Positions 48,865-57,642 of a DNA stretch of 64,000 nt are shown here, in pieces. The notes beneath the pieces were generated by a model. That model was not told the DNA's origin, did no database searches, and worked only from the letters and a program-made list of their open reading frames with translations. Positions within the stretch are counted from its first letter, which is position 1. Each line of letters starts with the position of its first letter. The stretch comes from Hemileia vastatrix (lineage: Eukaryota; Basidiomycota; Pucciniomycetes; Pucciniales; Zaghouaniaceae): positions 23,938,001 through 24,002,000 of the forward strand of contig JASXTE010000005.1 in NCBI GenBank assembly GCA_030280995.1, in the 5' to 3' direction. The translations under genes and the position numbers were made by a program.

Positions 48865-49632
48865 TGTCAGCCAGGCTACTAGACTTATCCAGTAAAATAA
48901 TTAATTATTTACTGAGATGAAGCCATGCCTTTTATTTCTTATTAATAATGATATTATATTTACTTATTTATTACTTGAAATACACTAACTAATTACAATA
49001 AGTAAATTCAGTAAATATTAAAATTAATAATAATTCCCCTTATATTTTTGCTCCCTAATACCATGCCCAATGACAGGTTGAAAGAGAAATAAAATTATTA
49101 ATACTAAATCTTAAAAATTCAAATTACTTTATTTTAAATGTTTGAAAATCTATTTTAAATTCAAATTAATTTGTACTAAGTGTAACATCTAAAGTGAACT
49201 CTAAACTATATCAAATAATGTGATATCTTTTATTGACGCATCATTTTAGCACACTTTTGTTACTTGCACATTCTTATTTTTGTAATAGTTTTCTCTCACA
49301 CTCCCTTATGGATACTTGTTAACTCCGTGTATCTTCTCTCTCCTTTTTTCCTATAAAGGGCCTCCTCTTTTGTGCTGTTTGATTCATTCCTTGACCTAAC
49401 TATTCTATTAAAACACTTTAAATTAAATCATTATTATTATTTGTCTTTTAGTACTTATATTATTGTGATTCTAAATTATAAATTATATAATATTTATATT
49501 CTTACCTCTTCTATTGATTAAAAGTAAAATCATTATATAAAGTATACATACTTGACTTGAAAAATCCAAATCCATTGTCCAATACTTTGAATTGCCACTG
49601 AAAATCTTCTAGACCAAAATGAATTCCCTAAT
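48865..49632 (+). mobile_element. 768-bp insertion in gag of element 3
   Basis: Bounded by the perfect 6-bp direct repeat AGTCAT (48859-48864 and 49633-49638); element 1 has the uninterrupted sequence at about 30385-30400. It starts TGTCAGCCAGGC and encodes no protein. It has a TATA-like CCTATAAAGG near 49350 in plus orientation. It could be a solo LTR of another family, but the right end lacks the usual CA, so the class is open. Confidence 0.75.
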
Positions 49633-49638
49633 AGTCAT

Positions 49639-50487
49639 TCTATTCCATAATGCTGAAAAAATTCTATTGACAGTTGGGTTATTATTAAAATACTCCATGT
49701 CTTCCTTCTCAATTTTTTCACTGTTTTGTGAACTTCTCATCTCACTAATAAGCAATGGCAACTGAGGATTAACTGTATTATTATTATAAATAGTACTGTT
49801 GTTATTAACAAAAGATAAATCAGGTGTATCTGAATCAAAACCTAATTGTCTTAAGTCCTCCTCAATTTTCTGTACAGATTTTACATCAATAACATTACCT
49901 ATATTGTAATCATCAGTATTGTGTTCAATCTGAGAGGGTAATCTACTTACCATGGGATAGGAGCAAGCCCTGAATTTTAGCGCTTTTGCTTTCCTTTGTA
50001 AGTTTGATCTGAGGAAAGCTGATGAGGGGGTGGATCCCTGTTTCAATTGTGGCTGGACCACTGCTGATGGAACCAATCCCATTTCCATTTCTCTACCAGA
50101 ATTTTTTCCTGGGAGTGATGTGACCCTCTTTGGGTAGGGGGTTGTTGGCTTGGCTGCCCTACCTTTAACTCCGCCAAGGTTTGATTCATTTTCTGGAACC
50201 CCACCTTGCAGTTGTTTTGTGACTTCTCTACCTTCTTTAGAATGGTAGAGCTTGATTCCTCTAGTTTCAGAACCTGTTTGGCCAGATGGGACAGTTAATC
50301 CTTTAGAGAAGGTAAAGTCGTTTTTATTGTTATCTTTTTTAGAAGGGCATCTTTTTCCTCTATGCTCATAGACTCTGGTTGTGGGTAAGATTGGAACTCC
50401 ATGGTGATTTCCTGGAGCAATGTTTTTAGCTTTAGACCTGGTGTTATAAGCAAGTTTTTCACTTACATTGCCCTGTGGAGCACTCAT
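49639..50487 (-). pseudogene. Element 3 gag, N-terminal part
   Basis: ATG 50487 opens MSAPQGNVSEKLAYNTRSKA and about 283 codons without a stop, aligning with the first part of element 1 gag, including GREMEMGLVPSAVV and NPTVNRIFSALWNRMT, until the insertion. GTAAGT follows the first codons (GGCAATGTAAGT), and GGTAAGT occurs near 49955. The overlapping +1 frame here keeps KWKWDWFHQQW but is broken by stops. Confidence 0.85.
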
Positions 50488-50628
50488 TGTGTCTTAAATA
50501 ACAATTCTTCACATCTATGAAAGGGAAAACATCTATGGTAATTAGTAGACAAAAAATTATTAGAAATACAATTACTAATAAAAGCACTGGAGCTTACCCT
50601 GAATCTAAATCTTTATTTATTTAAATAA

Positions 50629-50876
50629 CACTACACAATATAGGAGATGGACTTGCTAGCAAGTCCCCAACCTGAACTGAGATGGAACTCAGACTGAACT
50701 CATACTGAACCCATACTGAACTCTACTTGAACACCCACCTAAAACTCTCCTGCTGAGTGGTGTTCATCCCTGATTGTATGGCTCCTTTGTCAATAGCTCA
50801 ATGTGTGTTCAATCTGGTGAGTTTGGGTCCAAGGTTGGGGACTTGCTAGCAAGTCCGCCCCCCATATTGTGTGGTG
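50629..50876. mobile_element. MITE, copy 2, in the 5' UTR of element 3
   Basis: 248 bp with 38-bp terminal inverted repeats beginning CACYACACAATATRGG and containing the perfect palindrome GGACTTGCTAGCAAGTCC at both ends. Target duplication TAA at 50626-50628 and 50877-50879; the matching empty site TTAAATAAAATATAAG is present in element 1 at 31381-31396. A 3-bp TAA duplication fits PIF/Harbinger-mobilised MITEs. Confidence 0.93.
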
Positions 50877-51230
50877 TAAAATATAAGAGAAATTCAAAAA
50901 AATCTGTTAAAAATAAAATAATAAGTTTAACTAGACCTTTATAAGGGTGAATAATTATCTTACCAAGCTTTAACCAAATACTAATTTAATTGGGTGTTAT
51001 ATTGGTGACCAAATACCAAGTGAAATTGGGTTTATATTGGGTGCAGTTACTACTGTAAATACCTAATTTTTATTATAAAAAACTAGTAAAATTATTATAA
51101 GGGTTCTTTTCCACTATTAATGAGTTATGATGACCCACTAATGTGCTGAAGACCCAAAAATTTGGTTTTTTTGAGATATACTAGAGTAAAAATCATGTCC
51201 TAAGGCTTATACTATATAATAAGTAATAAT

Positions 51231-51248
51231 TAAGGAAAGACCCCCAAT
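51231..51248 (-). promoter_or_regulatory. Primer-binding site region of element 3
   Basis: The element strand reads ATTGGGGGTCTTTCCTTA beside the 5' LTR, the same as in element 1. Confidence 0.55.
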
Positions 51249-52425
51249 TGTCAGTGTGTGCTAGTATCTAAGTATGATTAAATAGTAAATAATAACGGTA
51301 CTACTACTTATTGATAAATTATTTAGTGATTAAACCTTAGGGGAAGACTAATAAAATAGTTATTCTCAATACAAACTCACAATACTTGGATTTTTATGCG
51401 TGCTAGTGGTGGAAAATAGATCAATAAAATATAGTTATAGCTTATATAAAAATAATATCAATTTAAAAATTCTTTATAATATATTTAAATATGATAATAA
51501 TTGTGTTTTAGTGTTTATTTGAAGTTTAGTAAGTAAGTGATGTTCAATAACCCATCAAATCCTCTCTTACTTATACCAAAATCCACTGGAGTGCACAGAC
51601 CTTCAATCCAGATGATGTCACTTCTATCCCCAGAAATTACAGAACTTTGAGGACCCATCACCTCCCCATGACCTCCACTTAAAGCAGTTTCAACACCCAG
51701 ACCTCCAATAAGTACCCTCCATCACAATTAATGATACCACAGACCCATACCATAAATAGAATAAACAGATAAAAGCGGATACCATAAAGAAACAGGTAAA
51801 ATAACTCATCCAAAGAGTATATAATGCAACCCAAAGTATATAAATGAACCAAATTAAATTTCTAAGCCCCTAATAACATCCCCAAGCATCCATATTAAAC
51901 CAGTAATGATATCCCAACCCATAAATCTGTGAAAATCCATCAAAGGAAGCAGATTAAGTTGTCCAAACTGGATACATGTGCCTGAAACAGGTGTATATGC
52001 TTGTGTAGGCATTGTGAGTCCACTGAATACATCCATATGACCTAAAATAAGCATAAAAATAAAGTTTATAGGCTATTAAGACGTTAAAACCCACTTATAG
52101 ACCTAAATATACATAATATAACTACATATCTCACTGAATATGAGGTTTATGTATACATATAAGCTTATTTTTGTCTATAATTATTTAATATCACTTAAGA
52201 TAAGTATATATGACTCCATTAACACCTTAATAAGTATTATTAGGCTATGGATAAGCTATTTAAACTACTATAAGTCATATAATAGTGTAATAATTGTATA
52301 TATATGTATTATAACCATATATATAAGTATTTTAACCTTATTTTTAAGTTATAATCTTAATTTAATTAAGGTTATCTTATTTTAAACATAAGAACTACTT
52401 ATTCCTGGGGATACCTAGGCTAAAA
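51249..52425 (-). repeat. 5' LTR of element 3
   Basis: 1177 bp, TGTCAGTGTGTGCTAG to a mutated terminus (GGCTAAAA). Close to 42554-43730 throughout. Confidence 0.92.
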
Positions 52426-53677
52426 AATAATCTCACTAATATAAATATAAAAGGTACTTACAATTGACAGAAAAATAGAATAAGATTATATTTAAAAGGC
52501 TAATGATTTTAACCAGATAACTATATTATATATAATAAGAATGTGTTGTGTATTGTATAAAATAATTGAATTGAATGACTATATATCCACCAAAATCCCC
52601 CTCTATATATACCCAAAATCCCTGGAGTACATTCCCCTGATTCCCAGACCCATTACACTGCTATCCCCAGCCATTACAGCACTTTGAGGGCGCTCATCTC
52701 CCCATGGCTTCCACTTCAAGCAGTGCCACAGGCCCATTTAACAAGAAAACTTCCTCCTCATAAAAGAAGATATCAGTACACATCATTATAACCCCAAAAG
52801 AAGGAATAAACCCCAATTAAGAATGTCTGGTTACCAAAGCACTGATTGTGCATGACTAAAAGTAAAGGAACCAAATAAAAGCCTCATTAAAGGATAACCA
52901 TAAAAATTAATAATGAAACCAATATAACTAATTCCCCACACAAAGAATACCATTCCCATGCCCAACCATTGACCCAATACCCAGATCCAGAGACCAGAAG
53001 AGGTATGGTAAGTGCAGGGGGTTTTCCCATAGCCTTGAAAGGTTGTTGAAAGCGTGAATTCTTGATCTTTTAGGTGTATATATGCATTTGAGGCATAATT
53101 GAGACCTTTTGGGCACATATCTTGAGGTAATTGATCCTGTCTGTGCATATAATAATGTTTTATGATGTCACCATGTAATTAATACACTTATTGAGTATAA
53201 TCCACTTAATTCTTTAGTGATAACATTAGGGATAATCACAAATAAGTTAATCATTTAGGCCAAAGTTACTAATTATGTAAATAATGCATATTAACATATG
53301 GGACTTATGCAGGCAGCATACTACCACTACAAAATAGCCAATTTTAAGTAACAAAACCTTAATATTGAAAATTCATATTTTAAGACTTTTGAATAGCCTA
53401 ATATATTGTCCTGATAGGGGGAAATTGAAATTTTCAAGCACATTTTTGATACCTTTATAAAAATTGTGCATATATCCAGCTTTTAGTATGAATTTGTAGC
53501 GCATTTTGCTAGAAATTCATAATAAAGTAAAATAAACAAGTTAAGACCACTTAATAAGTTATATTACCATAACCTTAAGTCCTTTAAACTTATTGGTCTT
53601 ATGCTATACTTAAACATAAGTACTTAAGACTTAATATAAGTACTTCTTTGAACTTTCTAAGGTGTTTTATTATAATA
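52426..53677 (-). repeat. 5' LTR of element 2, fragment 2
   Basis: Continues the match to the 3' LTR (33203 to about 34460), from AATCTCACTAATATAAAT to GTGTTTTATTATAATA. It ends at the Harbinger-type insertion; TAATA 53673-53677 is the left target copy. Confidence 0.92.
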
Positions 53678-53724
53678 GGGGGTGTCAGTTCTGGCAAATC
53701 CGCACTTAACTTAAGTGCGGATTT
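53678..53724 (+). repeat. Left terminal inverted repeat with internal palindrome
   Basis: GGGGGTGTCAGTTCTGG followed by a perfect inverted repeat with arms AAATCCGCACTTAA and TTAAGTGCGGATTT around a single C. It pairs with 57342-57387. Confidence 0.92.
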
Positions 53725-53769
53725 CAAACCAAATCAGCACTTAAATTTTGCAAAAAAGTCACTTATTTC

Positions 53770-54130
53770 AAAAAAGGGTGTCAGTTATGACCTCAAATCA
53801 GAACTTTTTTCCCGTTTTTTTTCACAACCACATTTTGGCCACAAAACATCCCTTCCTTTCTTACCCCATCCCTGTCACATGTGACACACTGACCTTCCTC
53901 GCTACCTACCCATCAATCCTCGGCACACACCCCTTCCTGACATTTTCAATATTTTGACCAGGCATGTTTACATTTTTTATTACTTATTTCTTCTACTTCT
54001 TAATCTTTTTTCTATGGGTGTCAGTTCTGACCTCAAATCAGCACTTTTTTTGTGATTTTTTTTTCAAAACCACATGTTGGCCACATCATCCCTTTCTTTC
54101 CCATACCATTTTGTACTGTCCAAATGTCCT
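53770..54130 (+). repeat. Iterated subterminal repeats
   Basis: GGGTGTCAGTTATGACCTC (about 53778) and GGGTGTCAGTTCTGACCTC (about 54016) repeat the outer end of the TIR, each followed by AAATCAG.ACTTTTTT and an ACCACATKTTGGCCACA segment. The spacing of about 238 bp suggests tandem duplication of the element end. Confidence 0.75.
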
Positions 54131-54199
54131 CTTTGTGTACTTCATTCACTTGGGTTGGTATTTTGGTTTGTTGCATATTCATTTTTTTTGGAATTTATG

Positions 54200-55336
54200 G
54201 TGAAAAATTTTTTTTTGGATGGCTCATTGGTTTTCTTTCACCAGCTCAACATGAAATTGCATATTTTCTGAAATCGCATATTTTGTCAGTGATTTTTTTC
54301 TTCATTTATCCCTCATATCCTTTTCCTATTCTCCTCCAACATCCCTCAAACAATTTGGTTTCATTCATTTTGTCATCTCATCTCTCCAGGTAAGTCACTT
54401 TATTCTTTTTTTTTGATTTTTTGATTACTAATTATAATTTTTTTTGTTTTTTTCTGTTTATTTTATTTTTTTTATCTAAATTTTTTTTGTAAGTGGTTAT
54501 TTTGGATTTCAATGGTATAATTAACCTTTTTTTTCTCTCCCTCTTTACTTTCTTTTTTAGCTCCATCACCCTACTCTTCATCCCTCCTTGGCATGGTCAT
54601 TATCCCCCCTTTCCCTTATTTCACTTTTTTTTGGCTCCATTTCATTGAAACACATACATTGCACATTCTTTATGCATTTCACTTACTCCATATTCAATTT
54701 CCCCACAATTCCAACATCAATCTTTCTCACTCTATTTTTCCTACTTTTCAATCAAGGTAAGTTTCATCTCCTTTTTTTCATGCCTATATGATATCTCATT
54801 CCTTTTATGAAAAGTTCATACTTAAATATATGTATGACTCTTATCTGGATAACAGTGAACTTATAAAACTCCTTTTGATCTCATCTTCATTACCACTTTT
54901 CAAGTTTTTGTAAAATTTTGAAAATCAGACTCGGAATTAGGGTTAGGTTTACTCAAATCTAATGTTCTTTTTACTGAAGATTCTCCTGAAGGCTACCTTT
55001 CATTTCCCACAAACAGATTTGAATTTGATTCAGTGGTTGCTGAGATATTGACCGTTAAAGTTGAGCCTTTTTTTTCCCAATTTAAATTTTTATTTCATTT
55101 TTTTATGTAACAAATTAGGGTCAGGTTTATTTAAATCACATGTCCTTTAACTGAAGATTCTACTAAAGCATATCTTTCATTTCCCACAAACAGGTTTGAA
55201 TTAGGTTCAGTGGTTGCTGAGATTTTGACCTTTGAAGTTGAGCCTTTTTTCCAAATTTCACTTGTCTTATTTCACATTTTTATATTGCATATTTAGAGGA
55301 TAAGGATTCTGAAACTCTTATATGATTATTATCTAG
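54200..55336 (+). other. Leader region of Tet-like copy B
   Basis: A T-rich, non-coding stretch with strong donor-like sites (CTCCAGGTAAGT near 54388, GTAAGTGG near 54490, CAAGGTAAG near 54755) and acceptor-like TTTTTAG and TATCTAG. Its first 440 bases match 23640-24070 reversed. A tandem duplication (period about 178 bp; ACTGAAGATTCT, CATTTCCCACAAACAG, TCAGTGGTTGCTGAGAT) covers 54931-55260. It looks like a multi-intron 5' UTR. Confidence 0.6.
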
Positions 55337-55982
55337 GCATTTCAATTATATAGGCATATATTTGTTGCTCAAGAATATCACTAAAGCTCAAAAAGATGAA
55401 GATTTTCACTTATGGGACACTCTACCTTCCTTTAACTCTTTTCTTGCTCTTCGACTCAAAAGGCACTGTAATAAAGCATTTGAAAAAAATCATGAACTTG
55501 CAACCAATTTTGGAATACCGAACTGGTGTGACTCCGAATGGGAAGATATCAGCCACGAATATCTTTTATTTTCTAATGTTATTATCACTCATTCTGGATT
55601 TCACAATAAAATTCACACCGATACCAAGGACACCAATTTTCTTACTTTTGGTATATTCTCATATATCAAACCGATTACTGGCCAACCAATACCATCTCCA
55701 GCTAAAATCAAATGACATGGTTTATATTTTCCAGACCACCGGAGCATCATTGATTTTGGTTTGGGAAATGGTATCATCGAAACTGTTTGGAATTCTTCTA
55801 AGGATAATCATTAAACGACCAAAGCTCCTCCTGGTTTGGAATCCTGTCAAGATTTAACACATTTTGGTTGCTCATTTCAAATCAGTCATAAGTTGATTCA
55901 AATAATCAATAAGGTAATGAAAGAAGGTAAAGTTAATCGATTTAAAAAAACTTTATTTAGATCCAAAAAGTATGGGGATTAG
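55337..55982 (+). pseudogene. Tet-like 2OG-Fe(II) dioxygenase domain, copy B
   Basis: After an acceptor-like TATCTAG, one frame runs to TAG 55982: KNITKAQKDEDFHLWDTLPS, RLKRHCNKAFEKNHELATNF, GFHNKIHTDTKDTNFLTFGI, SPAKIK, GLYFPDHRSIIDFGLGNGII, LTHFGCSFQISHKLIQIINK. HNKIHTD contains the HxD motif and THFGCSF the likely third ligand region. Only two internal stops (TGA 55713-55715 and TAA near 55814) break it. TET/JBP-like proteins oxidise 5-methylcytosine in DNA and are lineage-expanded in basidiomycetes. The N-terminal exons are not identified. Lies inside the transposon at 53678-57387, convergent with its transposase. Confidence 0.85.
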
Positions 55983-56280
55983 AGTTGTCATCAAAAAATT
56001 TATATTTTTTCGTAAATTTTTAATAAATATTTTTTATGTATCAATTTCCTCAACTAAAGTAATGGGCCCACGACCTTGTGTTGTATAAATGGTAATCATG
56101 ATAACATTTATTTGTTTCATGGGGTTCCTCTAGCCTATACCTGTGGAAAGTCCCAAACTTTTGTTTCTAGATTTGATCTGCATTTTGGCTTGAGGGATTG
56201 TCATTACTTTAAACTAGGGAAAGTGATATATATTAGATATTTATTTAATAATTTACGTAATTATATTAAATTTAGATGAC
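55983..56280 (+). other. Conserved 3' module after Tet-like copy B
   Basis: About 190 bases (56055-56245) match 19370-19560 reversed with high identity, including TGGTAATCATGA, CATGGGGTTCCTCTAGCC and ACCTGTGGAAAGTCCC, higher than in the dioxygenase frames. It is not clearly coding, so it may be an extra exon or a non-coding element. Confidence 0.55.
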
Positions 56281-56440
56281 TTCCACCACTTACTTCAATA
56301 AAATGCAGGGGGGGTATTGCCAAATTTTTAAATCTGACATGTGAAATTGATGACTTAGAAAAATTTTGGTGATATCCACCCCTTGCTTCAATAAAATGCA
56401 GGGGAGAGTATTGCCAATTTTTTAAAACAGATATAGAATT
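56281..56440 (+). repeat. 94-bp tandem repeat, 3' end of Tet-like unit (copy B)
   Basis: CTTCAATAAAATGCAGGGG occurs at 56293 and 56386, with inverted arms (CCACCCCTTGCTTCAATAAA and the G-rich part). The unit and period are shared with 19150-19300. It abuts the transposase intron at about 56460. Confidence 0.72.
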
Positions 56441-56489
56441 TTTTTGACTTGTAAATATTTTGGTGAAAATTTTTGACGAGAATGTGAAA

Positions 56490-57116
56490 GTAATTGTTTC
56501 CACCTTGAGCAGGTTTCTGGCTCAAAGGAATAGCAGTACCATCAACAAAACCAATACATCCTGGGAAGCCCTCTGCTTGCATAACCTGAGATGATTCAAG
56601 TCGCTCTTCTTTTGTTGGCCAGGTGAGAAGTTGAGATTACAAGGAGTTGATGGCAGTGATACATTGTTTGGTATAAGTGTTAACTGAACCATACCCTAAA
56701 TCAAAGACATTTTCTAAACATTTCAAAGCGGCTCCATTACCATTTCAACCCAAATGACATAGTGTGATGGCCAATTGAATTGAAGGATGTTGTTGTTCTT
56801 TTTGAGAATTATTGTGAAATATGGGATGATCCTGAATAAGCTCAAGAAATTTAAAGAAACATTCCTGAGAAGTCCTGAACAGCTGTCTAAAACTGGGTGT
56901 AGATAGTTTAAGAAGTGTTTTGATGGTGTACTTGGGGGTATGAAGTACTTGAGGCTTTCTGGGAAGAAGGTAACTTTTCGTGGCCATTTTTGATAAAAAG
57001 ACAAAATCTTCCTCTAGATCAGAATCAGAATCGCAATCAGAGTCCAAGAGCAGTTCAAGAGCCATGAAAGTCATTGCTTTATGTAATTTATCACGATTTG
57101 AAAGTGAGGAAGGCAT
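56490..57116 (-). pseudogene. Harbinger DDE transposase, N-terminal half (copy B)
   Basis: ATG 57116 opens MPSSLSNRDKLHKAMTFMAL with an acidic stretch (DSDCDSDSDLEED). Then comes the helical part (SFRQLFRTSQECFFKFLELI, SIQLAITLCHLG), and after frame breaks GFPGCIGFVDGTAIPLSQKP with the first catalytic Asp. It stops at the exon end (PAQGGNNY). The exon with the second Asp and the Glu is absent; its place is taken by the Tet-like unit. Confidence 0.85.
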
Positions 57117-57341
57117 AACTCTTATATGATATGATATGAAGATGTAAGTGATGTACAATGTTTTGAGTTATGAAGTGTTATGCTGCGGAGTGCTGCGTAT
57201 GAATAGGATGATGCTGACAAATCAGTGAAATGTGACTTGATGGTGAAATCAGCACTTTTGGTTGAGAAAGTGCGGATTTGAGTGAAATAAGTGACTTATT
57301 TCATTTTGAAATCCACCAGTATTGGGGCTAGTGTGTTTTGG

Positions 57342-57387
57342 AAATCCGCACTTATTTAAGTGCAGATTTTCCAGAACTGACACCCCC
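57342..57387 (-). repeat. Right terminal inverted repeat
   Basis: On the minus strand GGGGGTGTCAGTTCTGGAAA, then the same palindrome with one base missing at its centre and one changed (AAATCTGCACTTAA, ATAAGTGCGGATTT). Followed by TAATA. Confidence 0.92.
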
Positions 57388-57516
57388 TAATATATTGGAG
57401 CATTAAAGGTAATTACTTCAGGTATCATTTACTGTTACTTTTCCACATGTCTTAGACATGTGTTCAACATATTTTGATTCTCCATTTACTCATTCCTGGG
57501 GGAACCAAAGCTGACA
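57388..57516 (-). repeat. 5' LTR of element 2, fragment 3
   Basis: TAATATATTGGAGCATTAAA to AACCAAAGCTGACA, matching the last 130 bases of the intact LTR. Followed by ATTAT (57517-57521), the right target copy of element 2. Confidence 0.93.
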
Positions 57517-57642
57517 ATTATTGGCATAATGGTGGAGTGTATCGCTTGAGGGAAGTAAGATTTTTGAATCAAAAGAAGGTGATAATAGTAGATAAAAATG
57601 AAATGAATTTTGTAATAATTTAAAAATAATTTGCTAAATCTA

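Larger units (their letters stand above)
42554..52425 (-). mobile_element. Ty3/gypsy element 3, nested in the LTR of element 2
   Basis: Two 1177-bp LTRs flank a decayed gag-pol of the element 1 family. Target copies AGTAA (42549-42553) and AATAA (52426-52430) differ by one base; the LTR terminus at the right is also mutated (CTAAAA for CTGACA). It carries a 768-bp insertion in gag and a MITE in the 5' UTR. Older than element 1, judging from LTR and coding divergence. Confidence 0.92.
53678..57387. mobile_element. 3.7-kb Harbinger-type DNA transposon carrying a Tet-like dioxygenase unit
   Basis: 3710 bp with 46-47-bp terminal inverted repeats (GGGGGTGTCAGTTCTGG...) and target copies TAATA (53673-53677, 57388-57392). 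The intact LTR of element 2 supplies the empty site TTATTATAATATATTGG. Inside: repeated subterminal motifs, the leader and dioxygenase domain of a Tet-like gene on the plus strand, and the N-terminal half of a Harbinger DDE transposase on the minus strand, converging near 56450. Harbinger duplications are normally 3 bp; the 5 matching bases may include chance identity. Confidence 0.88.
33075..57516 (-). mobile_element. Ty3/gypsy element 2, host of three nested insertions
   Basis: Its ends are defined by the direct repeat ATTAT at 33070-33074 and 57517-57521, TGTCAGGCTGAAGAA at the left and AAAGCTGACA at the right. The right LTR is broken into three pieces by element 3 (42554-52425) and a Harbinger-type transposon (53678-57387); pol is broken by a solo LTR (36371-37547). 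Removing these leaves about 9.5 kb with 1.5-kb LTRs and a gag-pol related to but diverged from elements 1 and 3. Decayed throughout. Confidence 0.9.

Noticed and set aside
53964..54791. Several Phe-rich plus-strand frames in the left part of the 3.7-kb transposon
   Set aside because: T-rich composition, no motif, and they overlap in different frames. The alignment to 23640-24070 does not preserve any of these frames.
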